From Azospirillum picis (GTDB lineage Bacteria; Pseudomonadota; Alphaproteobacteria; Azospirillales; Azospirillaceae): DNA of 57,372 nucleotides. Shown piece by piece: positions 18,019-26,936 of this stretch. The position numbers were made by a program, and so were the translations under genes. The stretch is from assembly GCF_017876115.1 (NCBI RefSeq), contig NZ_JAGINO010000035.1, positions 1-57,372 of the forward strand, written 5' to 3'. Under the pieces are notes generated by a model that worked only from the letters and a program-made list of their open reading frames with translations, ran no database searches and was not told the DNA's origin. Within the stretch, counting starts at the first letter, position 1, and every line of letters starts with the position of its first letter.

Positions 18019-18585
18019 TTACGGCCTCCCGTCGCCGGCATCCCGGTCCAGGATGCCACGGATCCGTTCCAGCAGGCTGCCGCCGGTGAACAGATGGCCG
18101 GGCAGGCAGGCCGCCGCGGCCGCTTCCAGGTCGGTGGGGGTGTCGCCGACCACGAAGCTGCCGGCCCGCTCGACCGGCCAGTGCGCCATCAGGTCGAGGA
18201 TCATCCCCGGCGCCGGCTTGCGCCAGTCGGAGACGCGGCGGTAATCGGCGACGACGCCGTCGGGATGGTAGGGGCAGTAGCGGACATCGTCGAGGCGGGC
18301 GCCGTGGCGGGCCAACTCCTCGCCCATCCAGCGGTGCAGCGCCCGCACCTCCGCCTCGCCGTAATAGCCGCGGGCGACGCCCGACTGGTTGGTGATGAGG
18401 AAGACGTGATAGCCGCGCTGGTTCAGCAGCCGCACGGCGTCGATCGCCCCCTCGACCCACTCGAACTCGGCTTGGCGGCAGACATAGCCGCGATCGACGT
18501 TCAGCACCCCGTCCCGATCGAGGAACGCGGCCGGACGACGGGCGGCTGCGGTCGGGGCATCGGAGGAACTGGCGGGAAGCGGCAT
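18019..18585 (-). CDS. GmhB-like D,D-heptose 1,7-bisphosphate phosphatase (HAD-IIIA) lacking most zinc ligands
   Basis: A 188-aa HAD-IIIA phosphatase: FLDRDGVLNVD (Asp23, Asp25), LITNQSGVARG, and VVGDTPTDLEAA. The family normally binds zinc through a CPHHP...CxC loop. Here it reads CPYHPDG...VSDWRKP, so only the first cysteine (104) remains and three usual ligands are Tyr106, Ser119 and Trp121. The catalytic aspartates are intact, so it is probably an active phosphatase with altered specificity or no zinc. GmhB removes the 7-phosphate of heptose bisphosphate. A gmhA-like gene is at 54270-54860. It leads a minus-strand set followed by the FabH-like and HAD genes. Confidence 0.75.
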   Translation of the reverse strand: MPLPASSSDAPTAAARRPAAFLDRDGVLNVDRGYVCRQAEFEWVEGAIDAVRLLNQRGYHVFLITNQSGVARGYYGEAEVRALHRWMGEELARHGARLDDVRYCPYHPDGVVADYRRVSDWRKPAPGMILDLMAHWPVERAGSFVVGDTPTDLEAAAAACLPGHLFTGGSLLERIRGILDRDAGDGRP

Positions 18586-18771
18586 GGCGAAACGGCTCGG
18601 CTGGTCGGACCGGAGGCGCCACCATAGGCGATCCCCGGCGGAGCCGCCAGAGAGCGGGACCGGGCGGAGACGCATCCCTTTCAAAAGGCCGCAGCGACGG
18701 ACCGGCGGCGGACCTGCCGATCCCGTGCTATGGTCGCCCGCCACCCGCCACAGCACCGGATCCGCACCGCC

Positions 18772-19536
18772 ATGACCGCCGCCTACAACCCCATGGACCT
18801 GACCGGCCGCCACATCCTGGTGACCGGCGCCTCGGCCGGGATCGGCCGGGCGACGGCGGTGGTGCTGGCGCGGCTGGGGGCACGGCTGGTGCTGAACGGC
18901 CGCGACGAAGGCCGGCTGACGGAAAGCCTGGAACGGCTGGTTGGGGAGGGGCATGCCGCCGCCGCCTTCGACCTGTCGGACCTCGACGCGGTGCCGGGCT
19001 GGCTGAAGGGGCTCGCCGCCGATGGCGGGCCCTTCGACGGCATCGCGCATTGCGCCGGCATCCAGACCCTGCGGCCGGTGCGCATCTTCTCCGCCGGCTT
19101 CTTCGACGAGGTGATGCGGGCCAACCTGGGCAGCGCGTTGGCGCTCGCCCGCGGGCTGCGCCAGAAGGGCTGCCATGCCGAGCGGGCGGCGATGGCGCTG
19201 ATCTCCTCCACCGCCGCCACGGCGGCTTCACCCGGCAACGTCGTCTACGCCGCCAGCAAGGGCGGCATCATCGCCGCCACCAAGGGGCTGGCGGTGGAGC
19301 TGCTCGGCGACGGCATCCGCGTCAACTGCGTCGTCCCCTCCATCGTCGAGACCGAGCTGATCGAACGCGGCAGGCAGAAGCTGACCGCCGAGCAGTACGA
19401 GCATCTGCGCACGCTGCAGCCGCTGGGCTTCGGCCATCCCGACGACATCGCCCACATGCTCGCCTACCTGCTCGCCGACACCAGCCGCTGGATGACCGGG
19501 TCGATCGTCACGGTCGACGGCGGCCGCACCGCCTGA
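18772..19536 (+). CDS. Short-chain dehydrogenase/reductase (FabG-like)
   Basis: A 254-aa classical SDR: NAD(P)-binding TGASAGIGRA near the N-terminus, the structural HCAG motif, and the catalytic Ser...Tyr-x3-Lys in ISSTAAT and VYAASKGG. The C-terminus reads WMTGSIVTVDGG, as in FabG-type 3-oxoacyl-ACP reductases and related sugar oxidoreductases. Start chosen at ATG 18772, just before the Rossmann fold. It is divergent from the GmhB-like gene and is followed 37 bases later by a GNAT gene. With the FabH-like synthase opposite, it could reduce a 3-oxoacyl group; alternatively it acts on a nucleotide sugar. Confidence 0.82.
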   Translation: MTAAYNPMDLTGRHILVTGASAGIGRATAVVLARLGARLVLNGRDEGRLTESLERLVGEGHAAAAFDLSDLDAVPGWLKGLAADGGPFDGIAHCAGIQTLRPVRIFSAGFFDEVMRANLGSALALARGLRQKGCHAERAAMALISSTAATAASPGNVVYAASKGGIIAATKGLAVELLGDGIRVNCVVPSIVETELIERGRQKLTAEQYEHLRTLQPLGFGHPDDIAHMLAYLLADTSRWMTGSIVTVDGGRTA

Positions 19537-19573
19537 GCCGGCCTGCAATGGTGGATCAGCCCGGAGTGGCGGC

Positions 19574-20137
19574 ATGAACAACGGCCTCACCTTCATCGAA
19601 CCGACCGAGGAGCATGCCCGGCTGCTGCTCGACTGGCGCACCCGGCCGGACATCGCCGGCCAGATGCTGACCAGCGTGCCCTACGACGTGGAGCGGCAGA
19701 AGGCGTGGCTGCGGCGCTGTGCCGAACGCGACGATTATGTCCACCGCATCCTCTGCGTCGACGGCGAGCCGGCTGGCCACGTCTCGATCACCGTGACCGA
19801 GCCGGCCTGGAGGATCGCCGCCATCGGCGTGCTGATGGGGGAGCGCGCCGGACGCCAGGGCGCCGCCCCGCTGAACTTCGCCTACATGCTGAACCACATC
19901 TTCTTCACCATGGGGCTGCGCAAGGTGGTGAACCACATCCTCGGCACCAACAGCCCGCGCCTGCTGAAGGGCCAGCCGATGATCGGCTACCGCCCGGTCG
20001 GCGTGCTGAAGCGCCAGGTGGTGAAGGACGGGCAGGAGATCGACCTGCATGTCTTCGAGATGCTGGCCGAGGACTGGCTGGCGGTGCGGGAACGCTTCAA
20101 GGTGTATGAGGACATGGACGGCCGGGAGTGGCGTTGA
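19574..20137 (+). CDS. GNAT N-acetyltransferase (PseH-like)
   Basis: A 187-aa GNAT-fold protein. The opening FIEPTEEHARLLLDWRTRPD and the segment MGLRKVVNHILGTNSPRLLK resemble the PseH/WecD group that acetylates 4-amino sugars on nucleotide carriers. GGAG seven bases before the ATG supports the start. PseH is the third step of pseudaminic acid synthesis, and pseB and pseC homologues are at 42460-44882, so this could supply the acetylation at a distance. That link is inference: other amino-sugar acetyl- or acyltransferases share the fold. Confidence 0.7.
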   Translation: MNNGLTFIEPTEEHARLLLDWRTRPDIAGQMLTSVPYDVERQKAWLRRCAERDDYVHRILCVDGEPAGHVSITVTEPAWRIAAIGVLMGERAGRQGAAPLNFAYMLNHIFFTMGLRKVVNHILGTNSPRLLKGQPMIGYRPVGVLKRQVVKDGQEIDLHVFEMLAEDWLAVRERFKVYEDMDGREWR

Positions 20138-20194
20138 CGGCGTGAGCCGCGGCCCCTCGGCCACCAGAGTCCCGCGGCCCCGTTTCCGACCGCC

Positions 20195-21313
20195 TCAGGC
20201 CCCCGTCATGGCCCGCCACACCGCATGGAACTGCTGGATGCGTTCCTCGTTCAGGCCGAGCAGGGCGGGGCGCGCGGTCTGGCGGCAGCCCCGGAAGGCC
20301 AGTTCCGACGCCTCCTGGTCCTCGCGCAGCAGGGCGACGTTGAGGTCGCAGGCCCCCTGCTCGATCAGGCGGCGGGCGGCAGCCCCGCCCTTGCCGGCGT
20401 CGCCGTCGGGATCGGCCAGGAACAGGCGGAGGCTGAGGGCGCAGCGGTCGGGGCCGAGCGGCTCATAGGTCTGGACGCTCATCACCGCCCCGCGGGTGAA
20501 GCCGATCTCCAGGTTGGGAAAGATGTGCAGGTGATCGTAGTCCCGCAGCAGCGGGCTGGGCCGGAAGCCGAGGCGGCCGGACACGCCGTCCCACCAGCGG
20601 GCGCTGCGGTCGGACACGCCGGTCACCCCGCGCGAATGGGCGCCGGCATAATCGCAGCGCCAGTCGCCCTTCACCAGCTTGCGGAAGGTGGTGGGGTGGG
20701 TGAGGTCGGCGTGATAGACCTCCAGCACGCTCTCCACCCCCATCTTCCAGTTGGCCGCCCACTCCATCGACCGCTCGTCGAAGGAGCGGACGAAGATCTC
20801 CGAGGCATGGCGCAGGACGTCGGCATAAGGCCCCAGCCACGCCTCCAGCCCCGGCCCGTCCTCTGCCACCCTCAGGAAGACGAACCGCCCGCACACCGCC
20901 ACCGCCACCGGCGTGAGGCCGCGGTCGCAGCGGCCGGCCTGGTCGAGGCCGAAGTTCGCCTCGTTGCCGGGAATGCCGTAGGGCACGCCGTCGCGGTCGA
21001 AGGTCCAGCCGTGATAGCCGCAGCGCAGCATGCCGTTGCCGCGGCCGGCCCGGTGGATCAGGGCGAAGCGATGGGTGCAGACGTTGCGGAAGCCCCGGAG
21101 CTCGCCGTCGAAATTATGGACCAGGACGTCGAGCCCGCCGATCCGCCGGGTCAGGTAGTCGTTGGGCCGGGCGAGGTCGTCGGTGAAGCCGGCGAAGACC
21201 CAGGCACGGCGGAAGATGCGCTCCTCCTCCACCCGGAGGATCTCCGGGTCGTGGTAGGCGGCGGGGGCGATGCCGGGAACGGCCTTGGCGGGGGTGAAGG
21301 CGGGAAGGTCCAT
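20195..21313 (-). CDS. Rieske non-heme iron oxygenase, alpha subunit type
   Basis: A 372-aa oxygenase. The Rieske [2Fe-2S] site is complete: Cys79-x-His81 in NVCTHRF and Cys98-x2-His101 in RCGYHGW. The mononuclear iron site is seen as ESVLEVYHADLTHP, giving His201 and His206. Members hydroxylate or demethylate small molecules using electrons from a separate reductase; no ferredoxin or reductase gene is visible in the window. It lies 72 bases downstream of a sialidase-like gene on the same strand, an uncommon neighbour for a catabolic dioxygenase. Substrate unknown. Confidence 0.85.
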   Translation of the reverse strand: MDLPAFTPAKAVPGIAPAAYHDPEILRVEEERIFRRAWVFAGFTDDLARPNDYLTRRIGGLDVLVHNFDGELRGFRNVCTHRFALIHRAGRGNGMLRCGYHGWTFDRDGVPYGIPGNEANFGLDQAGRCDRGLTPVAVAVCGRFVFLRVAEDGPGLEAWLGPYADVLRHASEIFVRSFDERSMEWAANWKMGVESVLEVYHADLTHPTTFRKLVKGDWRCDYAGAHSRGVTGVSDRSARWWDGVSGRLGFRPSPLLRDYDHLHIFPNLEIGFTRGAVMSVQTYEPLGPDRCALSLRLFLADPDGDAGKGGAAARRLIEQGACDLNVALLREDQEASELAFRGCRQTARPALLGLNEERIQQFHAVWRAMTGA

Positions 21314-21385
21314 GGGGGCGAAGGGTAGCCTGCGCGGCGCCGGCCGGTCCAGGGCACAGCGGGTCGCAGGCGGCCGCCCTGGCCG

Positions 21386-22546
21386 TCACGGCCGGAACAG
21401 CGTCGCCTCGATGCCGCGCAGGCCGGTGCCGTCGCAGATGTAGTAGGCGACCATCGCCCGGCCGTCCGGCAGCAGGGCGGCCCACGGGTAGCCAAGGTCC
21501 GGCGCCGGCCCGTCGTCGCGCAGCACCAGCTCCGGCACGTCGTCGGGCTGCTGGCGGCGCGGGTCGTAGACGCGGGCACGGATGCCGTAGGGGGGATGGC
21601 GGTAGCCGCCCACCAACAGCAGCCGGCCGTCCGGCAGCGGGCAGGCGTCATAGGGATGGCCGACCACGGCATGGCGGCGCCACGGCTCCCAGCTATGCCC
21701 CAGATCGCCGGAGCGCGAGGTCGCCAGATGGTCGTCCAGGCCGGTGGTGCGGTGGAAGGCGTGCAGCACCCCGTCGGCGTCCAGATGCAGCGCCGTCTCG
21801 CAGAAGCCGGCCGTCGCCTCCGGATCGAACGCGATGACCGACCGATGCTTCCAGCTCTCCCCGCGGTCGGCGGAGGCGAAGAGATGGCTGGCATAAAGGC
21901 CGGTCGCCGGGTGGTGGGTGTAGCCGGTCTGCAGGATGGTGCCGTCCGGCGCCTCGACCGCCCGGCCGCGCACCGCCCCACCGTAGAAGGGCCGCTGGCC
22001 GGGAACGAGGTCGGGATGGCCGGGCAGGGGGGGCAGGTCGCGATGCGGCGTCCAGCTCCGGCCGCCGTCGTCGCTGTACCGGCTGTAGCCGCCCCAGAAC
22101 AGGTAGAGGTCGCCGGTCTTCAGCGGGCTGCCCGCCAGGCCGAGCCCCAGGGCGCGCAACGCCTCCCCGTCGGCTGCCGGCACCGGGTACCAGCAGAAGC
22201 CGGCCAGCAGGATGCGGCCGTCGCGCAGGACCAGCAGGCTGGCATCCTGGTCGGCCGCCTGCGGGTCGGGCGGCAGGGCGACCGGCTCGCCCAGCACCTC
22301 GGCGTCGGGGCCGAGCCGCAACAGCACGGTCTGCGAGCGCGAATCCAGATGGTCGACATGGTTGAAGCCGGTCTCGCCCGCCCGGTACTCCGCGCCGCGC
22401 AGCCAGCGATGGTCGCGCGCCCGGCGGAAGGCGAGCAGCACCGTTCCGTCCTGCCCCGCTCCCGGTGTCGCCGCCAGGGAGGGGAAGGCGGCATAGAAGC
22501 GCGGGTCGCGGTACAGCACGCGATGCTCGACACCGTTCTTGGCCAT
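21386..22546 (-). CDS. Sialidase/BNR-repeat beta-propeller protein
   Basis: A 386-aa protein with Asp-box (BNR) repeats SDDGGRSWTP, SADRGESWKH and SGDLGHSWEP spaced as in six-bladed sialidase propellers. There is no signal peptide or membrane segment, so it should be cytoplasmic unless exported by another route. The first blade (YAAFPSLAATPG...TVLLAFRRAR) fits the region where sialidases carry their first arginine. I cannot confirm a full arginine triad and Tyr/Glu pair by eye, so catalytic activity is unproven. It precedes the Rieske oxygenase gene and is probably co-transcribed with it. Confidence 0.72.
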   Translation of the reverse strand: MAKNGVEHRVLYRDPRFYAAFPSLAATPGAGQDGTVLLAFRRARDHRWLRGAEYRAGETGFNHVDHLDSRSQTVLLRLGPDAEVLGEPVALPPDPQAADQDASLLVLRDGRILLAGFCWYPVPAADGEALRALGLGLAGSPLKTGDLYLFWGGYSRYSDDGGRSWTPHRDLPPLPGHPDLVPGQRPFYGGAVRGRAVEAPDGTILQTGYTHHPATGLYASHLFASADRGESWKHRSVIAFDPEATAGFCETALHLDADGVLHAFHRTTGLDDHLATSRSGDLGHSWEPWRRHAVVGHPYDACPLPDGRLLLVGGYRHPPYGIRARVYDPRRQQPDDVPELVLRDDGPAPDLGYPWAALLPDGRAMVAYYICDGTGLRGIEATLFRP

Positions 22547-22854
22547 CAGCCCTTCATCTCCTCGTCACAGGCAACCATATGCCCCCTGTTGTCGGCGGCC
22601 ATGAGCCTCATCCGCCGGATCGCTCGCTGTCGGCGCCCCTCACGTGGAGAGAGTCCGGCGCCGCTCCGTTTCAATACCGAGCTCTTCAATTCGTCTCGAC
22701 GCCCGCGCAAATCCATGTGGCCCAACAGGAAGCATCCACTTTCCCTGCTCCGCGCCGCACGCAGGGCACATCCAGAAGACAGGGAAAAAACTTGCCGGAG
22801 ATTGGGAGAGCTGGTAAAAATTTGCCTTTATTAAGCTTCCTCTTGAGAAGACCC
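22547..22854 (+). other. Divergent intergenic region
   Basis: About 308 bases separate the sialidase-like gene from the acyltransferase gene, and both promoters must lie here. Composition shifts to A+T-rich in the last 60 bases, where TTGAGAAG precedes the acyltransferase start. No terminator, repeat or further gene was seen. Confidence 0.4.
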
Positions 22855-23994
22855 ATGAGCGGTTCGATCGACAAAACTCAAAAGATGGAAGTCAATGTCG
22901 CCAAAGGGATTGGTATAATTCTTGTGGTGATCGGACACAACTCCGCTCCAGTTTTTGAGCATGTTAACGTCTACATTTATCACATGCCACTTTTCTTCTT
23001 GCTCAGCGGGATCGGGTTAAACCCAACATACAGCCTGCCTCAGACCCTCATCGCACACGCCAAAAGCCTGTTGTTGTACGCAGCCGCGATGACCTTTGTG
23101 TATTCCATCATCGGCTGGGCCATTCAAAGCGTCTATGGCATCCACCTCTTGCCGCCAGCCGGCTTTTCGCTGCGCTACGCCACCACCCGGCTGCTAACCG
23201 GGAATGGTCATGACGCCCTGCTTTTCCTGGTTGGCTGGTTTTTGATCGCTTTGTTCTTTGCCAGAAGCTTGGCCTTTCTTATCATCAAACAATTGGCGCG
23301 CCTGCGCGGGGCCTCTGGCCCGGCACTGCTGGTGGCGGTGGCCATACTGTTTTGCTACCTCGGCTTGGCCAAGCTTGCGCCGCGCTTCCAAGAGACGCAC
23401 GCGCCTTATCTGAATCTGCTCTCGCAGGTCCTGGTCGGATGCGGGTTTGTCATCCTGGGCTATTTGCACTCTGCGAGCACTTGGCTTTGGCGGTGGCTAC
23501 GCTCGCCGCTGACGGCGCTTGTCCTGATGGTTGCCTTGTATGAAAGCGTCGTCGGGTTGGCGGTAACGCCCATGTCCATGGCGTGGAGCCAATATCCTTC
23601 CGGTTTCGGACGCCACATGCTGACGGCATTGCTCGGCAGTTTTGCCGTGCTGAGCGTGGCCGCTGTGCTAGCCCAGACCAAGCACAGCGCTGTGTTCGCG
23701 TTTGTCGGCAAGCACAGCAAGACGGTGATGGCGCATCACCTGTTCGTCTTCACCCTGATCAATGCCGCCTTGATCCAGACCGGCCTCGTTCCCGCCGGTG
23801 ATGTCACCATCTGGTACGCCTGGAAGGTCACGGTGATGTGGCCGGTCTATGTCGGGCTCGGCGTCGGCTTGCCGCTGGTCGGCCATCTCCTGCGACAGCG
23901 TCCATACATCATGGGGCCGTGGCTCGCCTTGATCGGACGGCTGCCCGTCGTCAAAGCACGCTTGAGCCCGGACAAGGCCACGGAACAGGGATGA
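22855..23994 (+). CDS. Acyltransferase family 3 integral membrane protein
   Basis: A 379-aa membrane protein of the OafA/NodX/ExoZ class with about ten hydrophobic helices. The conserved histidine lies in ILVVIGHNSAPV (about residues 23-34), and YHMPLFFLLSG is the second family signature. These enzymes acetylate or succinylate polysaccharides, LPS or Nod factors using a cytoplasmic acyl donor. ATG 22855, preceded by TTGAGAAG, starts just before the first conserved block. Gene-scale composition is less GC-rich in the first third. The acceptor is probably a surface polysaccharide made by neighbouring genes. Confidence 0.8.
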   Translation: MSGSIDKTQKMEVNVAKGIGIILVVIGHNSAPVFEHVNVYIYHMPLFFLLSGIGLNPTYSLPQTLIAHAKSLLLYAAAMTFVYSIIGWAIQSVYGIHLLPPAGFSLRYATTRLLTGNGHDALLFLVGWFLIALFFARSLAFLIIKQLARLRGASGPALLVAVAILFCYLGLAKLAPRFQETHAPYLNLLSQVLVGCGFVILGYLHSASTWLWRWLRSPLTALVLMVALYESVVGLAVTPMSMAWSQYPSGFGRHMLTALLGSFAVLSVAAVLAQTKHSAVFAFVGKHSKTVMAHHLFVFTLINAALIQTGLVPAGDVTIWYAWKVTVMWPVYVGLGVGLPLVGHLLRQRPYIMGPWLALIGRLPVVKARLSPDKATEQG

Positions 23995-24117
23995 TCCAGC
24001 TTTGGCCGCCGCGGCTTGAAACCTGACGGTGCCGAATCCTCCCGCTCACCCAAGGGATCTGGACGCGGTGCTCTCCCCCGTCTCAACGCCTCCGACGCTT
24101 TCGGATAAGGATCATCA

Positions 24118-24705
24118 ATGCCCGACCACCGCTCCTGGACCGTGCTCACCAGCCGCGATCTGCTCGATGCCGCTCCCTTCCTGAAGGTGCGGGTGGAGAC
24201 GGTGGAGTTGCCGGACGGGCGGCGGATCGACGACTACTACCAGTTCGATATGCCGTCCTTCGCCTGCATCTTTGCCGAAACCGCGGACGGACGCATCGTC
24301 ACCTACCGCCAGTACCGCCACGGACCGCGGCGGGTCGGGCTGGTCTTTCCCGGCGGCCATCTGTCACCCGGCGAGGCTCCGCTGGATGCCGCCCGCCGTG
24401 AACTGAGGGAGGAGACGGGGATGGAGGCGGAGCACTGGACCGGGCTCGGCGCCTATATGGTCAACGCCAACCAGGGTGGGGCCTGGTCGCACATGTTCCA
24501 CGCCACCGGGTGCCGCCAGGTCGCCGAACCGGTTGCCGACGACCTGGAGGACACCGAGATCCTGCTGCTGACCCGGGATGAGCTGCTGCAGGCGATCGGC
24601 CGCGGCGAGATGCACCTGCTGACCCAGATCGCCTTGGTGGGGATGGTCTGGCAGGACGACATCGCCCGGGCGCTCGCCACGGCCAGCCGCTCAGGCAAGC
24701 CATAA
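24118..24705 (+). CDS. Nudix hydrolase
   Basis: A 195-aa protein with an intact Nudix box running from GGHLSPGEAPLDA to ARRELREETGM (about residues 80-103), so metal-dependent cleavage of a nucleoside diphosphate linked to another moiety is expected. The length and layout fit the ADP-sugar pyrophosphatase type rather than MutT. AAGGA six bases before the ATG supports the start. In this setting it may limit or edit nucleotide-sugar pools; the substrate is not determined by the sequence. Confidence 0.85.
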   Translation: MPDHRSWTVLTSRDLLDAAPFLKVRVETVELPDGRRIDDYYQFDMPSFACIFAETADGRIVTYRQYRHGPRRVGLVFPGGHLSPGEAPLDAARRELREETGMEAEHWTGLGAYMVNANQGGAWSHMFHATGCRQVAEPVADDLEDTEILLLTRDELLQAIGRGEMHLLTQIALVGMVWQDDIARALATASRSGKP

Positions 24706-24931
24706 GCGAGCAAGCCAGGAGCGGCGTCGCCCGCCCGCGCTTGCATCCTCACGCGCGTGCTGGCCGGGAATGGCCGCTCCTTTCCCCCGTCCGGACGGGC
24801 AGCGACCGTCAAACTGTAACATCCCCGCGCTAGCCTCCCGCCGCTCGCCAAGACGAACCGACGCCGCCCGGACACGGGCGGGCGCCAAAGCCAGCCGCTT
24901 GCCCTGATCGAGGGTTCGGGAGACATCAGCC

Positions 24932-26869
24932 ATGACCGCCTTGCCCGCCGCCTTGTCCGCCACCCTGCCTGAAACGTCGCGCCGCTCGCTGCTCCGCGCG
25001 CTCGCCGGCCTGCCGCTGCTGCCGGTCGCCGGTGCCGGTGTCGGCAACCTGCTGTTCGCCGCCGGCGCCGAGGCCGCCGCCACCAAGGGCGCGCCGGTTG
25101 CCGTCGAGTTCGTCGGCATGGCGGCCCCCGCGACCGCCGCGGCGCAGGCGAAGACCACGGTCGAGTCCAGCATGGTCGTGACCTGGGCCGACGGGTCCAA
25201 GCAGAGCTTCGCGCTCGGCTACCAGCCGCTGTTCATCACCGGCGACCAAGTTCCCGACGGCAAGGGCGGCACCACGCTCGCCGGCGGCTATTACGATATC
25301 GAAGGCAGGCCGATCCTCGACCGCTCGCTGGCGACGCCGGCGCAGTTCTTCTCCGACTGCCCGGACGGCTGCAACGTGCTGGCGCCGATGGAGGCCAAGG
25401 TGCCGGGTGTTGCCGGCAACACCCTGTTCGCCGTGGTGCAGTTCGAATACACCACCCGCGACTCGAAGGACGCCTCGATGTACGGCCGCCTGCCGTCGCC
25501 GATCGCCGTCCTGACGCTCGACCAGAACAAGGAAACGGGCGCGCTCAAGCTGGTCCAGTACCACACGGTCGACACCAGCCCGGCGCACGGCCTGTGGATC
25601 ACCTGCGGCGCCAGCCTGTCGCCCTGGAACACCCACCTGTCGAGCGAGGAGTACGAGCCGGACGCCACCGCGCTCGACGACCAGTTCCGCGCCTTCAGCC
25701 AGAACCTCTACGGCGATCCGGACAAGGCCAATCCCTATCACTACGGCCACCTGCCGGAAGTGACGGTGAACGCCGACGGCACCGGCACGATCACCAAGCA
25801 TTACTGCCTGGGACGCATCTCGCACGAGCTGGTGCAGGTGATGCCCGACCGCCGCACCGTGCTGATGGGCGACGACGCCACCAACGGCGGCCTGTTCATG
25901 TTCATCGCCGACAAGGAGGCCGACCTGTCGGCCGGCACGCTCTATGCCGCGAAGATGGCGCAGGAGGCCGGCAAGGACATCGACAAGGGCGGCTCCTTCG
26001 CGCTCACCTGGGTCAAGCTCGGCCACGCCACCAGCGACGAGATCAGGACGCTGGCCGACAGCCTGAAGGCCGCCGACATCGTCGAGGTGAAGAAGGAGGA
26101 TCCCAAGGACCCGTCCTTCACGGCCATCGGCTTCAACGGCAAGACCCAGTGGGTCAAGATCAAGCCGGGCATGGAGAAGGCCGCCGCCTTCCTGGAAACC
26201 CACCGCTACGCGCCGATCGCCGGCGCCACGCTGGCGCTGAGCAAGCTGGAGGGCGTCACCGTCAACGCCAAGGACAAGACCGCCTACATGGCAGTGTCCT
26301 ACATGTACAAGTCGATGAGCGACGGCAAGAGCGGCATCAAGGTCGATGCCATCAACGCCGGCGCCGTCTACCATCTGCCGATGAAGGCCGGCCAGAGCGA
26401 CAGCGCCGGCACCGCCATCGCCAGCGACTGGGTGCCGGTGCATTTCAGCCCGGTCCCCGCCCTGATCGGCCGCGACCTCGCCAGCCCCGACGCGCTCGGC
26501 AACACCGCCGACGCCGACCTGATCGCCAACCCCGACAACCTCAAATTCTCCGAGAAGCTGCGCACGCTGTTCATCGGCGAGGACAGCGGCAACCACGTCA
26601 ACAATTTCCTGTGGGCCTACAACGTCGACAGCAAGAGGCTCTCCCGCCTGCTGTCCTGCCCGGTGGGGGCGGAATCGACCGGCCTGCAGGCGCTCGACGA
26701 CGTCAACGGCTTCTCCTACATCATGAGCAACTTCCAGCACCCCGGCGACTGGGAGAAGGGGCTGCACGACAAGATCAAGGACAGCGTCGCCGGCCTGATC
26801 GACGACGCCTACCGCAACCGCCGCAGCGGTGGCGTCGGCTATATCCATGGCCTGCCGCAGGCGGTGTGA
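24932..26869 (+). CDS. PhoX-family phosphatase (DUF839), Tat-exported
   Basis: A 645-aa periplasmic or secreted phosphatase-like protein. The N-terminus has the twin-arginine signal TSRRSLLRALAGL followed by a hydrophobic stretch, predicting folded export by Tat. Downstream segments such as HGLWITCGASLSPWNTHLSS, SSEEYEPDA and GNHVNNFLWAYN are typical of PhoX/DUF839 beta-propeller enzymes, which use calcium and iron to release phosphate from organic esters. GGGAGA precedes the ATG. No convincing PHO box was found upstream. A strong terminator follows at 26908-26936, so it is probably a single-gene unit. Confidence 0.85.
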   Translation: MTALPAALSATLPETSRRSLLRALAGLPLLPVAGAGVGNLLFAAGAEAAATKGAPVAVEFVGMAAPATAAAQAKTTVESSMVVTWADGSKQSFALGYQPLFITGDQVPDGKGGTTLAGGYYDIEGRPILDRSLATPAQFFSDCPDGCNVLAPMEAKVPGVAGNTLFAVVQFEYTTRDSKDASMYGRLPSPIAVLTLDQNKETGALKLVQYHTVDTSPAHGLWITCGASLSPWNTHLSSEEYEPDATALDDQFRAFSQNLYGDPDKANPYHYGHLPEVTVNADGTGTITKHYCLGRISHELVQVMPDRRTVLMGDDATNGGLFMFIADKEADLSAGTLYAAKMAQEAGKDIDKGGSFALTWVKLGHATSDEIRTLADSLKAADIVEVKKEDPKDPSFTAIGFNGKTQWVKIKPGMEKAAAFLETHRYAPIAGATLALSKLEGVTVNAKDKTAYMAVSYMYKSMSDGKSGIKVDAINAGAVYHLPMKAGQSDSAGTAIASDWVPVHFSPVPALIGRDLASPDALGNTADADLIANPDNLKFSEKLRTLFIGEDSGNHVNNFLWAYNVDSKRLSRLLSCPVGAESTGLQALDDVNGFSYIMSNFQHPGDWEKGLHDKIKDSVAGLIDDAYRNRRSGGVGYIHGLPQAV

Positions 26870-26907
26870 TCCAGGCGTCATCGCCCCTGGACGCATCGTT
26901 GGAAAGG

Positions 26908-26936
26908 AACGCGGCCGGGCAACCGGCCGCGTTTTT
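26908..26936 (+). terminator. Intrinsic terminator after the PhoX-type gene
   Basis: An 11-bp GC-rich stem, AACGCGGCCGG (26908-26918) with CCGGCCGCGTT (26923-26933), closes a GCAA tetraloop and runs into five T residues (26932-26936). This is a textbook rho-independent terminator 39 bases after the stop codon. Confidence 0.88.

Noticed and set aside
20195..22546. Rieske oxygenase plus sialidase as a CMP-Neu5Ac hydroxylase and sialic-acid catabolic pair.
   Set aside because: The oxygenase has the ordinary ring-hydroxylating alpha-subunit layout, and no sialic-acid lyase, kinase or transporter is present; kept only as an open question.
24805..24830. A possible PHO box (CCGTCAAACTGTAACAT) upstream of the PhoX-type gene.
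   Set aside because: The two half-repeats are about 8 bases apart instead of the 11-base period of PHO boxes, and the second is a poor match.
24932..26869. Very long open frames antisense to the PhoX-type gene and several other GC-rich genes.
   Set aside because: High GC keeps antisense frames open. Their translations are low-complexity, rich in Gly, Ala, Arg and Val, with no family resemblance, while the sense proteins are clear.
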